Origin: Lasioglossum baleicum
Taxonomy: Eukaryota; Arthropoda; Insecta; Hymenoptera; Halictidae
Direction: 5' to 3'
Assembly (NCBI RefSeq): GCF_051020765.1
Contig: NW_027469101.1
Location: 744,001-808,000, forward strand
DNA: 64,000 nt
The position numbers and the translations under genes are program-made. Below are positions 1-11,442 of this stretch, piece after piece (the first letter of the stretch is position 1; the number at the start of each line of letters is the position of its first letter). Below the pieces are notes generated by a model. That model was not told the DNA's origin. It saw only the letters and a program-made list of their open reading frames with translations, and did no database searches.

Positions 1-103
1 CCTTCTTTGAGAGTCGAACGGCTAAATCATTACCTTAGACTATACTGTGATTCAAAGAGTCAGGCCTGAAGTTCCGGGAGTAAATCCGCAGAACCGTATT
101 GGC
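1..103 (+). repeat. Private half-1 variant, copy 1 of inverted pair
   Basis: This half-1 copy carries the unusual text CTATACTGTGATTC then GTCAGGCCTGAAGTTCC. The same variant, reverse-complemented, lies at 11,340-11,442 just right of J1, with 94 of 103 bases matching by eye. That is well above the level between ordinary monomers. Confidence 0.85.
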
Positions 104-619
104 ATTAGTCACCTTAATTCACAGTTTGAATGTGAAAGTAGAGCGTCAATCAGTTTAAGAATGGAAGCAAATGTTATAAAGTCAAACGTTCTACTGAAGA
201 CACTGCCTTCCGAAAGCATATCCCGCAGTACGGAGAGTATAACATCGTGTTCAGAGGCACAAATTGGTATACATTTTAGTCACAGCCACCATAATTTCAT
301 GTATGAATAACAAGATCGGGTGTTAAACTGATCCAGAGCTTTACCACCTTCATTGAGAGTCGAACTGCTATGGCAATAGCTTCACCTATCCTGTGATTCC
401 GAGGGTCCAAGCAGGTACTACGGGAGTTTATTACAAGTACAGTATTGGCAATGTACACCTACATTCACGGTTTGAATATTAAAGCAGACAGTCAAAGCGT
501 TGTACAACGCTACCTATTGGTATATAGTCCAACATTTTACCGATAGCCCAAACTTCGGAGATGCTAACCCGCCGTATAGAGCGTATTACTTTGTGCTCAG
601 ATGTCGAAATTAGTGAACA

Positions 620-735
620 TTTCTGAGATGAGCATCTTAATTTCATTATGACCAGGAAGATCGAGGGTCAAGCCGCTAGAGAGATATTAGTCATAATTCC
701 ATTGACGGGCTCCTTAGCTTCATGTATGAATTAGA
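620..735 (+). repeat. Partial duplication of half-2 tail (+77 bp)
   Basis: Two successive half-2 tails occur here: TTTCATTATGACCAGGAAGA, then ATTGACGGGCTCCTTAGCTT followed by a normal ATGTATGAATTAGAAGATCG. The unit is 423 bp long. The joint near 690 falls inside a diverged ATATTAGTCATAATTCC text. Confidence 0.8.
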
Positions 736-2939
736 AGATCGAAAATGAACCCGATCGAGAACGATACCACCTTCCGTAAGAGACGAACGGCTTAGTCAAT
801 AGCTTCATCTGTTATGTGAATCCGAGAGTCAAACCAGGTATTCCAAGTGAAAGTCTGCAGAATAGTATTGATAATAGACACCATAATTCACGGTTTGAAT
901 ATTAAAGTGCAATATCTATGCGTTGTAGTACTTTACCAATTGTTATACAGAAAAACATTTTACCGATGGCCTTACCTTCGGAGAACTCATCCCGCTGTAT
1001 CGAGAGTATAACTGCGTGTGCAGAGAAATATTGTATTATACAATTTTGTGCGGGGCAGTATATTTACATGTATTAATCAGAAGATCGAGAAGCGAACCGT
1101 TTGAGAACTTTACCTCCCACATTATGGGACGAACGGCTAAGTCAATATCTTCACATATCCTATAAGTCCGAGAGTCATACCCGTTATTCCGGGAGTAAAT
1201 GCCCTGTGCAGTATTGGTAATAAGCACTTTAATTCAAGGTTTGAATGTTAAAGTCGAGCGTCAATCCGTTTAAGATAGTAAGCAAAAGGTATAAAGTCAA
1301 ACGTATTACTGATGACCTTGCCTTCCGAAAGCATATCACTCTGTACCCGTGAGTATAACATCGTGGTGAGAGGAACACATTTGTATACACTTTCGTGACG
1401 GTCTCCTTAATTTGATGTATGAATTCGAAAATCGAGAGTCGAACCGTTCGACCACGATACCACCATCTTTGAGAGTCGGACAGCCATGTCGATATCTTCA
1501 CCTATCCAGTGATTCATAGAGGTGAACTTGGTATTCCAGGACCAAATCGGCGGAACAGTACTGGAAATAGACACCTTAATCAACTGTATGAATATTAAAG
1601 CAGAGTGTCAAGCCGTCGGCGATGGATGGACCAATTGCTCCAAATTCAATCGTTTTACCGTAGATCTTACTTTCCGTGGACCACTTCAGCTTCACCGAGA
1701 GAACAAGTTCGTGCTCAGAGAACGAAATATGTCTTCATTTCAGTGACTGGCACCTTATGTTCGTGTACGAATTAGAACGTCGATGCTCAAGCCGCTCATG
1801 AACGTCGCCACCTTCTGTGAAAGACGAACGGCTATGTCAGTAGCTTCACCCATCCTGCGATTCCGAGAGTCATACCAGGTACTCCGAGACTAATCCGCTA
1901 AACGGGATTGGTAATAGACACCTTGATGCACGGTTGGAATATTAAAATAGAGCGTCAAACTGTTTGAGACCGTTACCAATTCCTATGAAGTCAAACGATT
2001 TACTGAAGACATTACCCACCGAGAAACTAACCTTCGGTATCCAGAATATATCTTCTTATTCAGAGAATCAAATTATTAGACATTATATTTACGGGCACCA
2101 TAATTTCATGTATCAATTAAAAGATCTATTGTTAAACCGTTCGAGAAAGTAGCCACGTTCGTTGAGACTTGAACGGCTGAGTCCATAGCATCGACAATAT
2201 TTGTGTCTTCGAGTGTCAAGAATGGAATTCCAGGAGTAAATCTGCTGAACGGTATTTGCAATAGACACATCTATTCACGGTATGGATATCAAAGTAGAGG
2301 GTCAAAACGTTTGAGATCGTTACCAATTGGTATAACGTCATACTCTTCCTTGCATATCTTACGTTCCGAGAACATAACCCGCTGTATCGTGGGTATAACT
2401 TCGTGTGCAGGGAAACAGATTAGAAGAAATTTTATCGTACTGAAACCTCATTTTCATGTACGAATAGAATAACCGAGAATCAAGCCTTTCGAGATTGATC
2501 CCACCTTCCTTACGGGTCGAACAGTTAAGTCAATAGCTTCACCTATATTGTGATTCTGAAAGTCAGACCAGATATTCCTGGAGTAAATCCGCTGAACAGT
2601 ACTGATAATAATCACCTTATTTCACTTCATGAATATCGAAGTAGAAAGCCAAACCGTGGAAGATCAATAGAAATTCAAATAAAGTCATTCGTTTTACCGA
2701 ATACCTCACCTTTCCAGAACCTAAACCGCTGTAGTGTGTGTCATGCTTAATGTCCACGTAAAGAAATTAGTATAAATTCTAACAGACGGAAACCTTGTCT
2801 TCACTTTTGAATAGAATGATCGAGAGTCAAACCGTTCGAAAACGATCCCACCTTCTCTGAGAATCGATCGGCTAAGCCAATAGCTTTAAATATTCTGAGA
2901 TTCCGAATCTCAAACGTGATATTCCTGGAGTAAGTTCGC

Positions 2940-2985
2940 TGTATAGTATTGGCAATGAAAGGCAAATCCGATGTATCGAGGGAAT
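2940..2985 (+). other. Internal deletion, ~106 bp
   Basis: Half-1 text TATTGGCAATGA switches to half-2 text AAATCCGATGTATCGAG near 2,957, removing the half-1 tail and the start of half-2. Confidence 0.85.
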
Positions 2986-3643
2986 TGCACTGTTTTCAGA
3001 TACACGACCTAGTGTACGCTATAGTGACGGGTACCTTAACTTCATGGAAGAAGTAGAATGTTGAGGGCCAAGCCGCTCGAGAACGATGCCACTTTCTGTG
3101 AGATACGAACGACCAAGACATTAGCATCTCTATCCTGCGATTCCGGGAATCGAACCTGGTATTCCGGGAGAATATCCGCTGGACAGTATTCGCAATAGAC
3201 ACATTAATTCACGATTTGGACATTAAAATAAAGCATCAAACTGTATGTGATCGCTACCAATTGCTATAACGTCAACAATTTAACCGGAGACCTTACCTTC
3301 CGCGAACCACACCCGATTCATCGAGAGTATCACTTGGTTTTCAGGGAAAGAAATTGGTAGACATTTCAGTCACGGGCCCCTTAATTTCATTTTTCAATTA
3401 GAATTTTCGAGTGTCAATACAGTCGGGATCGTTACCACCTTTTCTGAAAGTCGAACGGTTGAGTCAATAGCTTCACCTGTTGCCGTGATTCCGAGAGTCA
3501 AACCTGGTATTCATGGAGTACACGCACTGAAGAATATTGGCAACTGATACCTTAATTTACGGGGTATCTATTTAGGTACTGAGTCAAACGGCCGCAGAAC
3601 TCTATCAATTCAAAGAATAGTTCTTTCTACCCAATAGCTTCTA

Positions 3644-3658
3644 CCCCCCCCCCCCCCC
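3644..3658 (+). repeat. Run of 15 C
   Basis: Fifteen C in a row replace the consensus ACCTTCCGAG of half-2, and the monomer is about 10 bp longer than normal. It could be real expansion or a base-calling or consensus error. Confidence 0.9.
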
Positions 3659-6562
3659 GAAAAATTATCCCGCTATGTCGAGGGTATAACTTTATGCTCT
3701 GAGAATGAAACTCGTATTCATTTCAGAGAACGGGAACCTTAACCTCATGTATGAATTAGTACGTCGGGGGTCAAATCGTTCGAGAACATTACCACCCTCT
3801 TTGAGTGTCGAATGAATTAGTCAATAGATCCACCTATCCAGTGATCCCGACAGTCAAACCTGGTAATCCAAAAGTAAATCCGCTGAAGGTTATTTTGAAT
3901 TCACACCTTAATTCACGGTTGGAATATTAAAGCAGGCCGTCAAGCCGTTGTAGAACATTACTTATTCGTGTAGGTACAAACCTCGTTCACAATTATTATC
4001 CAAAAAACTCACCCGGTGTATTGAGGGCATAACAGCGTTTTCATAGGTCCGAAATAGTATACATTTCTGTGACGAGCACCTTAATTTCATGCATGAAATT
4101 AAAAGATCGAGGGTCAATCCGCTCGATAACGTTACCACATTCTGTGAAGGACGACCGGTTGAATCAATAGCTTGCACCAATCCTGCGATTCGGAGTGACA
4201 AACCAAATATACCGGGAGAAAGTCCGCTGAAGAATTTCGGCAATAGACACATTTATTCGCGGTTTGAATATTACAGTAGAGCGTCAAACCTTTTGCGAGC
4301 ATTATCAAATGGTATGAGGTCAAACGTTTCACCGAAGGCCGTACCTTCCGCAAACCCCACCCGCTTGTACGAGAGTATAACTTTGTGCACAGACAATCAA
4401 ATTAGTAAATATTTTAGTGACGGGAATCATAACTTCATGTACGAATTAGAAGACCGAGCATACCGCTCGTTAACGTTGCCACTTCGGTGATAGACGAGCG
4501 GCTCAGTCAATAGCATCACCTACCCTGCGAATCCGAGAGTAAAACCACGTATACCGGAAGTAAATCCGCCGTACAGTATTGGCATTAGACATTATATTTC
4601 TGGCAATTGATATTAATGGACAGAGTCAAACCATTGTAGAACGTTACCTAATGCTATGGAGTTAAACGTCTTACTGAAGACCTTAACTTCTCAAAACATA
4701 ACCCACTGTATGGAGAGTATAATTTCGAGATCGGGGAAGCAGAGTACTATTCATTTTAGTGACAAGCACCATAATATCGTGCATGAATTAGAAGATCGAG
4801 AGGCAACCTCTTCCGGAAAGTTACCACCCTCGTTGAGAGTCGCACACCTGAGTGACTAGCTTCACCTATCGTGTTATTACGAGACTCATGCCAGTCCATC
4901 CGGTAGTAAATCCACTGAACGGTATTGGCAATAGACACATCAACCTGCGGTATTTATATTAAAATAAATAGACAAACTCTTGGAGACAATTACCAATTGG
5001 TATAAACTCAATCTTTTCCAGAATTCCTTGCCTGCTCTGAACCTAACCCGCTGTATCCAGAGTATAACTTCGTGTTTCAAGAAGCCAATTAGTATTCAAT
5101 TTAGTGACGAGCAACTTTATTTCCAGTATGAATTAGAAGATCGAATGCCAAACATTTCGAGAACCTTTCCACCATATTTAAGAGTCGAAAGGTTACGTCA
5201 ATAGCTTCACCTATCCTGTAATTCCGAGAGTCAAACCAGGAATTCCGGAAGTCTATACGCTGCAGAGTATTGGTAATTGACACCATTATTCACGGATTTA
5301 ATATTAAAGTAGGTCCACAATCCATTTCAGAATGTTACATATTGCTATATAGTCAAAATTTCACAGAAGGCCTTACATACCGAGAAGCAAAGCCGCTATA
5401 CCAAGGGCATAACCTCGTGTTCCGAGATGTCAAGTGCTATCCATTTTAGCGACGGCAAATTAATTTCCTATATGAAGTAGATGGTCTAGTGTCAAACGGA
5501 TCGAGAACGTGACCACCTTCGTTGAGATTCAAACGGCTATGTCAATAGCTTCACGTATCCGGCGATTCCGAGCCTAAATGCAGGTATTGCAGATGTCAAT
5601 CCGCTGAACAGAATGGGAAATGGACACCCTAATTCACGGTTTGAATATGAAAGTAGCGCGACAAACCGTGAGAGTGTTGCCAATTGGTATATGGTCATCC
5701 TTTTTCCGAATACTTTATCTTCGGAGATCATAGCTCGCTGTAGCGTGTGTCTTGCTTAATGTACACGGTAAAAAATTAGTAGACATATTAGTAGACGGGC
5801 ACCACATATTCATGTATAAATAGCAAAATCGAGTGTCCAGCCGTTAGAAAACGATACAGCCTTCTATGAGTGTCGAACGGCTAAGTGAACAGCATCACAT
5901 ATCTTGTGATCCCAAGAGACAAACTAGATACTCTGGGAGTAAATTGGCTTACGGTATTTGGATTCGACAACCAAATACAGGGCATAAATATTCAAGAGCA
6001 GAGACAAACCTCTGCAAACCCATACCTACCGTTATAGAGACAAACTTTTGGCCGAAGACCTTAACTGCCCAGAAGCTATCCCGATGTACCGAGAGTATAG
6101 CTTCGCGTTCAGGGAACAAAACTAGTATTCATTTCAGAGACGGGCCGCTTAACTTCATATATGAGTAAGAAGGTTGCGTGTCAAACCGCTCGAGTGCGAT
6201 GCCACCTTCTGTGAGAGACGATTGGCTAAGTAAATAGCTGCACATGCCGCGTGATTCCCAAGGATAATCCAGATACTCCGAGAGTAAATGCGGTGTACTG
6301 TATTGGCAATAGACGCCTCAATTTACAGTTTGAATATTAAAGCAGGCCGTCAAGCCGTTGTACAATAATACCTATAGACGTAGGTTCAATCTTCATAAAG
6401 ATTGCCTTACCCTCCTAACAACTAACCCGCTTTGTCTGGATTATAACGCCGTGTTCCGAGGTATATACTAGTATAGATTTTAGTGACGTGCACCTTAATT
6501 TCATGCATGAAGTAGAAGATTGTGGGTCAAACCGCTCGAGAACGTTGCCACCATCTGTGAGG

Positions 6563-6732
6563 GATGAACGGTTAAATCAATAGCTTCACCATTCCTGTGA
6601 TTCGCAGTGACTAACCAGGAATTGTGGGAGTAAATCCGCAGAACAGTATTGGTAACAGACTCCATCATTCACGGTTTGAATATTGAAATACGGGGTCTAA
6701 CCGTTTGAGAACGTTACCATCCTCCTGGATAG
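6563..6732 (+). repeat. Half-1 unit, half-2 missing
   Basis: Anchor spacing is 169 bp. The half-1 tail GAGAACGTTACCATC runs directly into the next half-1 (AGTCGAACGC) at about 6,710, so one 177-bp half-2 is absent. Confidence 0.9.
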
Positions 6733-7409
6733 TCGAACGCATATGTCAATAGCTTCACCTATAGAGTGAATCGGAGAATCAAACTAGGTATTCCAGGAGT
6801 AAATCTGCATAACAGTATTGGAAATAAACACCTGAATTCACGGTTTGAATATTATAGAAGTGCCTCAAACCGTTTAAGACCGTTTCCAATTGATATAAAG
6901 TCAAACACTTTACCGACGGTATTAACATCCGCGAACCTCACCCGCTTCATCCAGAGTATAGCTTCGCGGTGATAGAAAGAAATTAATATTCATTTTAGTG
7001 GCGGGCACCTTAACTTCATATATGAATTACAAGATCGAGCGACAATTCGCTCGAGAACGTTACCACTATCTTTGTGATTTGAACGGCTATGTTTATAGCT
7101 TCACCTATCCTGCGATTCCGAGAGACAAAACAGGTATTCCTGGAGAAAATCTGCCGTTCATCATTGACATTAGTGACCCTATTTCTGGCTATAGATATTA
7201 AGGCACAGAGTCAAACCGATGTATAACCTCACGTATTGGTATATAGTCAAACTATTGCCGAAGGCCTTACCTTCCGTGAAGATACCCCGCTGCATGGAGA
7301 GCATAACTTCGTGTTCAAAGAAGAGAATTAGTCTACATTTCTGTGACGGGTGCCTTAATTTCATGTTTGAATTAGAATATCGAGGGTGAAACTGTGCGAG
7401 GACTTTACC

Positions 7410-7755
7410 ACCTTCTGTGAGGGACGAACGGCATAGCCAATCGTTTTACGTATCCTGTGATTTCGAGAGGCAATCCAGGTTTTCATGGAGTTTGTCCGCT
7501 GAAGAGGTTTGGCAATTGACACCTTCATTCACTGTTTAAATATGACAGTAGAGCGTCAAACCGTGTGACAGCATTACCAATTGGTATAAAGTTGAACGCT
7601 TTACCGAAGGCCTTACATTTCGCAGAATTCACAGGCTTCATCGAAAGTATAATTTCGCGTCCAGTGAGAGAAATTAGTATACATTTTCCTGACGGTCACC
7701 ATAATTTCATGTAAGAATTAGTAAGTCAAGAGTCAAACCGATCGAGGACGTTACC
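7410..7755 (+). repeat. Representative full monomer, 346 bp
   Basis: One clean copy showing the monomer layout. Half-1 is 7,410-7,578 (169 bp). It starts ACCTTCTGTGAGGGACGAAC and ends at the first TTACC. Half-2 is 7,579-7,755 (177 bp). It starts AATTGGTATAAAGT and ends at the next TTACC. Both halves end with a CACCTTMATT or CACCATAATT word followed by GTCAAACCG and GTTACC. The half-1/half-2 seam at 7,574-7,585 holds the perfect 12-bp dyad TACCAATTGGTA. The boundaries are a convention: I cut after TTACC because that is where the halves resume similarity. Confidence 0.9.
7574..7585. other. 12-bp palindrome at the half-1/half-2 seam
   Basis: TACCAATTGGTA is its own reverse complement and is the consensus at the start of half-2. 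Intact copies occur in both orientations, for example at 2,321-2,332, and many copies differ by one base. The equivalent place at the start of half-1 reads TACCACCTTCTT and has no dyad. Whether it binds a protein is unknown. Confidence 0.6.
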
Positions 7756-9962
7756 ACCTTCAGTGTGAGACGAACGGCTGTGTAAGTAGCTTCACATATC
7801 CTGTAATTCCGATAGTCAAACCAGATATTGCGGGAGTAAATGCGCTCCACAGAATTGGTAATAAACACATCAATTTACGGTTTGAATATTAAAACAGGCC
7901 CTCTCTCCGTTGAATATCATTACCTATATGTGTTGGGTCAAAATACATAGAGAATGCCTTACCCTCCGAAAGACTAACTCGCTGCATTTGGAGTATGTCA
8001 CCGTGTTCAGAGGTACAAACTAGTATACATTTTCTGACGTGCACCTTAATTTCGTGCATGAGTTTGAAGATCGTGTGTCAAACCGCTCGTGAACTTCACC
8101 ACCCCGTTTCAGAGACGAGCGGGTAAGTCAATAGTTTCGTGTATCCTGCGATTTCGAGCTTCAAGCCTTGTATTCCAGGAATAAATCCGCTGAAAAGCAA
8201 TGGCATTAGACAGATTGTATCTCGGTTTGAATATTAGAGTTGAAAGTCAATCCGATGCAGAACATAACCAACTGCTGTAAAGTTATACTCTTTACCGAAT
8301 ACCTTACCTTCCTAGAACCTAACCCGCAGTAGCGAGTAACATGCATAGCGCTCACGGAAACAAATTAGTAGATATTATAGCAGAGGCACACCTTATTTTC
8401 ATGTATCAGTTACAAAATCGAGACTCAAACCGTTCGGGAACGTTCCCAACTTCCTTGGGAGTCAAACGTCTATATCAATAGCTTCACCTATCCTATGATA
8501 CCGATAGTCAAATCAGTTATTTCGGGAGCGAATACACAGTACAGCATTGGCAATGGACACCTTAGTTCACGGTATGAATATTTGAGTAGAATGTCAATCC
8601 TTCGGAGAACATTACAAATTGGTACAGAGTCATTCCTTTAACCGAATACAATACCTTCCCAGAACACAACCCGCTGTAGCGTGAGTCATGCTAACTGCTC
8701 ACGGAAACCAGTTAGTAGACATTATAGTAGAGGCACTCGTTATTTCGATACATGAATTATAAAATCGATTCTCTAACCGTTCTTGATCGTTCCCACCTAC
8801 TCTGGGATTCAGCGCTCTGCGACGACAATAGCTTCACCTATTCTGCGATTCCGATAGATAAACCAGTTATTCCGGAAATGAATCTGCTGTACAGTATTAG
8901 CAATAGACACCTTTTATCACGGTGTGAATATTATAATAGTGCGAAACACTGTTTGATATCGTTACAAATTGCTATGAAGTCAAACGTTTTGCCGAAGACC
9001 TTACCTTCCGAGAAGCTAACTCGCCGTACTCAGAGTAAAGCTTCGTGTTTAGAGAAACACATTACAATACATTTTAGTGACAGCACCTTAAATTCATGTA
9101 TGAATTAGAAGATCAAGGGTGAAATAGTGCGAGATCGTAACCTCCACATTTTTGTGTCGAGCGGCTAAGACTATAGCTTCTCCCATCCAGTCCTTCTGTA
9201 GGGCATGGCAGGTATTCTGGGAGCAAATCCGCTGTGCAGTATTGGCATCAGACACCCTATTTCATGGTATAAATATTAAAGTGCGGAGTCACACCGATGT
9301 TGAGTGATGCTTACTGGTATAGATTCAAACTTTTACAGAAGGCCTTACCTTCCGAGAAGATAATCAGCTATATCGAGAGTATGACTAGGTGGTCTGAAAC
9401 AGAAAGAAATATTCATTTCAGTGACGGGAAGCTTAACTTCATGTATGAATTAGAAGATCTACTGTCAAACCTCTCGTGAACGTTGCCACTTTCTCTGAGA
9501 AACGAACGGCTAAGTCAATAGCAACACCTATCCTGTGATTCCGAGAGTCAAACCAGGTATTCCGGGAATAAATCCGCAGAAAAATATTGGCTATATATAA
9601 TATCATTCACTGTTCGAATATTAAAGTAGAGCGTCACACCGTGTGAGAATGATACTGGATACTATAAATTCAACCGTTATACCGAATGCCATACCGTCCG
9701 AGAAGCTAGCCCGCCATATCGATAGCACAGCTGCGTGATTAGGGAAACACATTAGTATACAATTTACTGACGTCAGCTTCAATTCATGTATGATTTAGAA
9801 GATCGAGCGTCAAACCGATCGAAAACATTGCCACCTTCTGTGAGAGACGGACGGCTAAGCCAATATTTTCACGTACCCTGCGATTCCGAGTGTCAAGCCA
9901 AGTATTCCGGGAGTAAGTAAATCCGCTGAAGAGTATTGGCAATAGACACCTACATTAACGTT

Positions 9963-10013
9963 TTGAAGTTCTATTCTAAAATGAACGGTTTGAATTTTAA
10001 AATAGAACTTCAA
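9963..10013. repeat. Foldback hairpin insertion
   Basis: Arm 1 is 9,963-9,982 (TTGAAGTTCTATTCTAAAAT) and arm 2 is 9,994-10,013. They match as reverse complements at 19 of 20 positions, around an 11-bp loop. The monomer holding it is 377 bp instead of 346, so about 31 bp were added. The extra text is an inverted copy of the neighbouring half-1 tail (ATTTTAAAATAGAAC), the expected product of template switching. Confidence 0.88.
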
Positions 10014-11305
10014 ACCGTTTCAGATCGTTTCTAACTGGTATAAAGTCAAACGTTTTATTGACGACGTTAGCATCCGAAATCATAACGCGCTGTATCTAGA
10101 GTTTAACAAGGTGTTCAGAATAACCAACTATTATACATTTTATAGCCGGGAACTTTAATTTCATGATTGAATTAGATGATCAAGTGTCAAACGGAGGGGG
10201 AACGTAACCACGATCTTAGAGCATAGAGCGGCTAAGTCAACAGCTTCACCAATCCTGTGATTCCTATGGCCAGAGGAGGTGCTCGAGGAGTGAATCCGCT
10301 GAACAGTATTAGCACTAGGCAGCCTATTTCACGGTATGAATGTTAAAGTACGGGGCCAACCCGTGTAGAACGTGCCCTATTGGTTTAATGTCAAACGTTT
10401 TACCGAAGATCATACGCTCCTAGATGCTAACATGCTGCATTGAGAGTATAACTTCCTGATCCGAGATACAAATTAGTATATATTTTGGTGTCGGGCAGCT
10501 AATTTTCATGTAAAAATTAGCAAACTGTTTGAGAACGTTACTACCTTCATTAAGAGTCAAACGTCTGAGATAACAGCTTCACCTATCCCGTTATTCCGAG
10601 AGTCAAACCTGATATATCAGGAGTAAGTCCGCTGAACCATATTTGCAATAGATACCTTAATTCACGATATGAATATTCCAGTAGAAGGTCAATCCATTGG
10701 AGAATATTACCAATTGGTAGAGAATCATATTTTCTACCGAACACATTATATTCCCACAACCTAACCCGCTGTAGCGAGCGACATGCTTAGTACTCTCGGA
10801 AACAAATTGGTGGACATTATAGCAGAAGTACGGCTTATTTTCGTATATGAATTAGAAGATCGAGGGTAACACCGATCGAAAATTTTACCACCTTCTTTGG
10901 CATTCGAACGGCTAGAACAGTAGGCTCACCTATCCTGAAATTGCAAGTGCCATGCCAGGTATTCCAGGAGTAAGTTCGGTGAAAAGTATTGGCAACTGGA
11001 CCCTTAATTCACGGTTTGAATATTAAAATACAACGTCACACCGTTTGACAACAATACCAATTGGTATAAAGTCATTCCATTTTTGAATACCTTACTTCTG
11101 AGAACCAAGCCTGCTGTAGCGAGTGTCCTATTTACTGTTAACGGAATCAAATTAACAGACATTTTAGCAGACGGAGACCACATGTTTGTGTATAAATATC
11201 AACATCAAGAGTCAATGCGTTCCAGAACGATACCACCTTCCTTCAGAGTTGCACATCTAAGTCGATAGCTGCACATATCCTGTGATTCCGAAAAGCTAAT
11301 CAGGT

Positions 11306-11320
11306 ACTCAAGAATATACC
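11306..11320. other. Inversion junction J1 (+ to -)
   Basis: Left of this point the array reads half-1 on the + strand (CAGGTACTCAAGAA). Right of it the sequence is reverse-complement half-1 (TATACCGCGAATTAATGTGT). The switch is abrupt, with no spacer and no foreign sequence. The breakpoint is about 11,312-11,316. Confidence 0.9.
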
Positions 11321-11339
11321 GCGAATTAATGTGTCAAGA

Positions 11340-11442
11340 GCCAATACCGTTCAGCGGACTAACTTCCGGAACCTCAGGCCTGACTCTCTGAATCACAGTA
11401 TAGACTAAGCTAATGATTTAGCCGTTCGACTCTCAAAGAAGG
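11340..11442 (-). repeat. Private half-1 variant, copy 2 of inverted pair
   Basis: Reverse complement of the window's first 103 bases at about 91 % identity. It sits immediately inside block 2, next to J1. Similarity stops at J1, as expected if the block 2 arm came from a segment like the one at the window start. Confidence 0.85.

Larger units (their letters stand above)
1..11315 (+). repeat. Satellite block 1, direct orientation
   Basis: About 32 tandem copies of the 346-bp monomer, read half-1 then half-2 on the + strand. Anchor positions (GTCGAAC-type heptamer): 13, 359, 782, 1128, 1475, 1823, 2168, 2516, 2863, 3103, 3450, 3807, 4150, 4493, 4839, 5184, 5528, 5872, 6217, 6563, 6732, 7078, 7423, 7769, 8114, 8461, 8808, 9156, 9501, 9846, 10223, 10556, 10903, 11249. 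Irregular spacings are 423 (77 bp of half-2 tail duplicated at about 640-720), 240 (deletion at about 2,957), 357 (C-run at 3,644), 169 (half-2 lost at about 6,710), 377 (hairpin insertion at 9,963) and 333 (small deletion at about 10,521). There is no room for any gene. The left edge is not reached. Confidence 0.96.

Noticed and set aside
9963..10013. Rho-independent terminator.
   Set aside because: The stem is AT-rich with no following T-run, lies in a non-coding satellite and is explained as a templated insertion of monomer sequence.
10911..11442. Possible tRNA or Pol III promoter: TCGAAC in GAGTCGAACGGC looks like part of a B box.
   Set aside because: The word is the normal half-1 anchor present in every monomer. 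No A box at proper spacing and no cloverleaf fold could be found.
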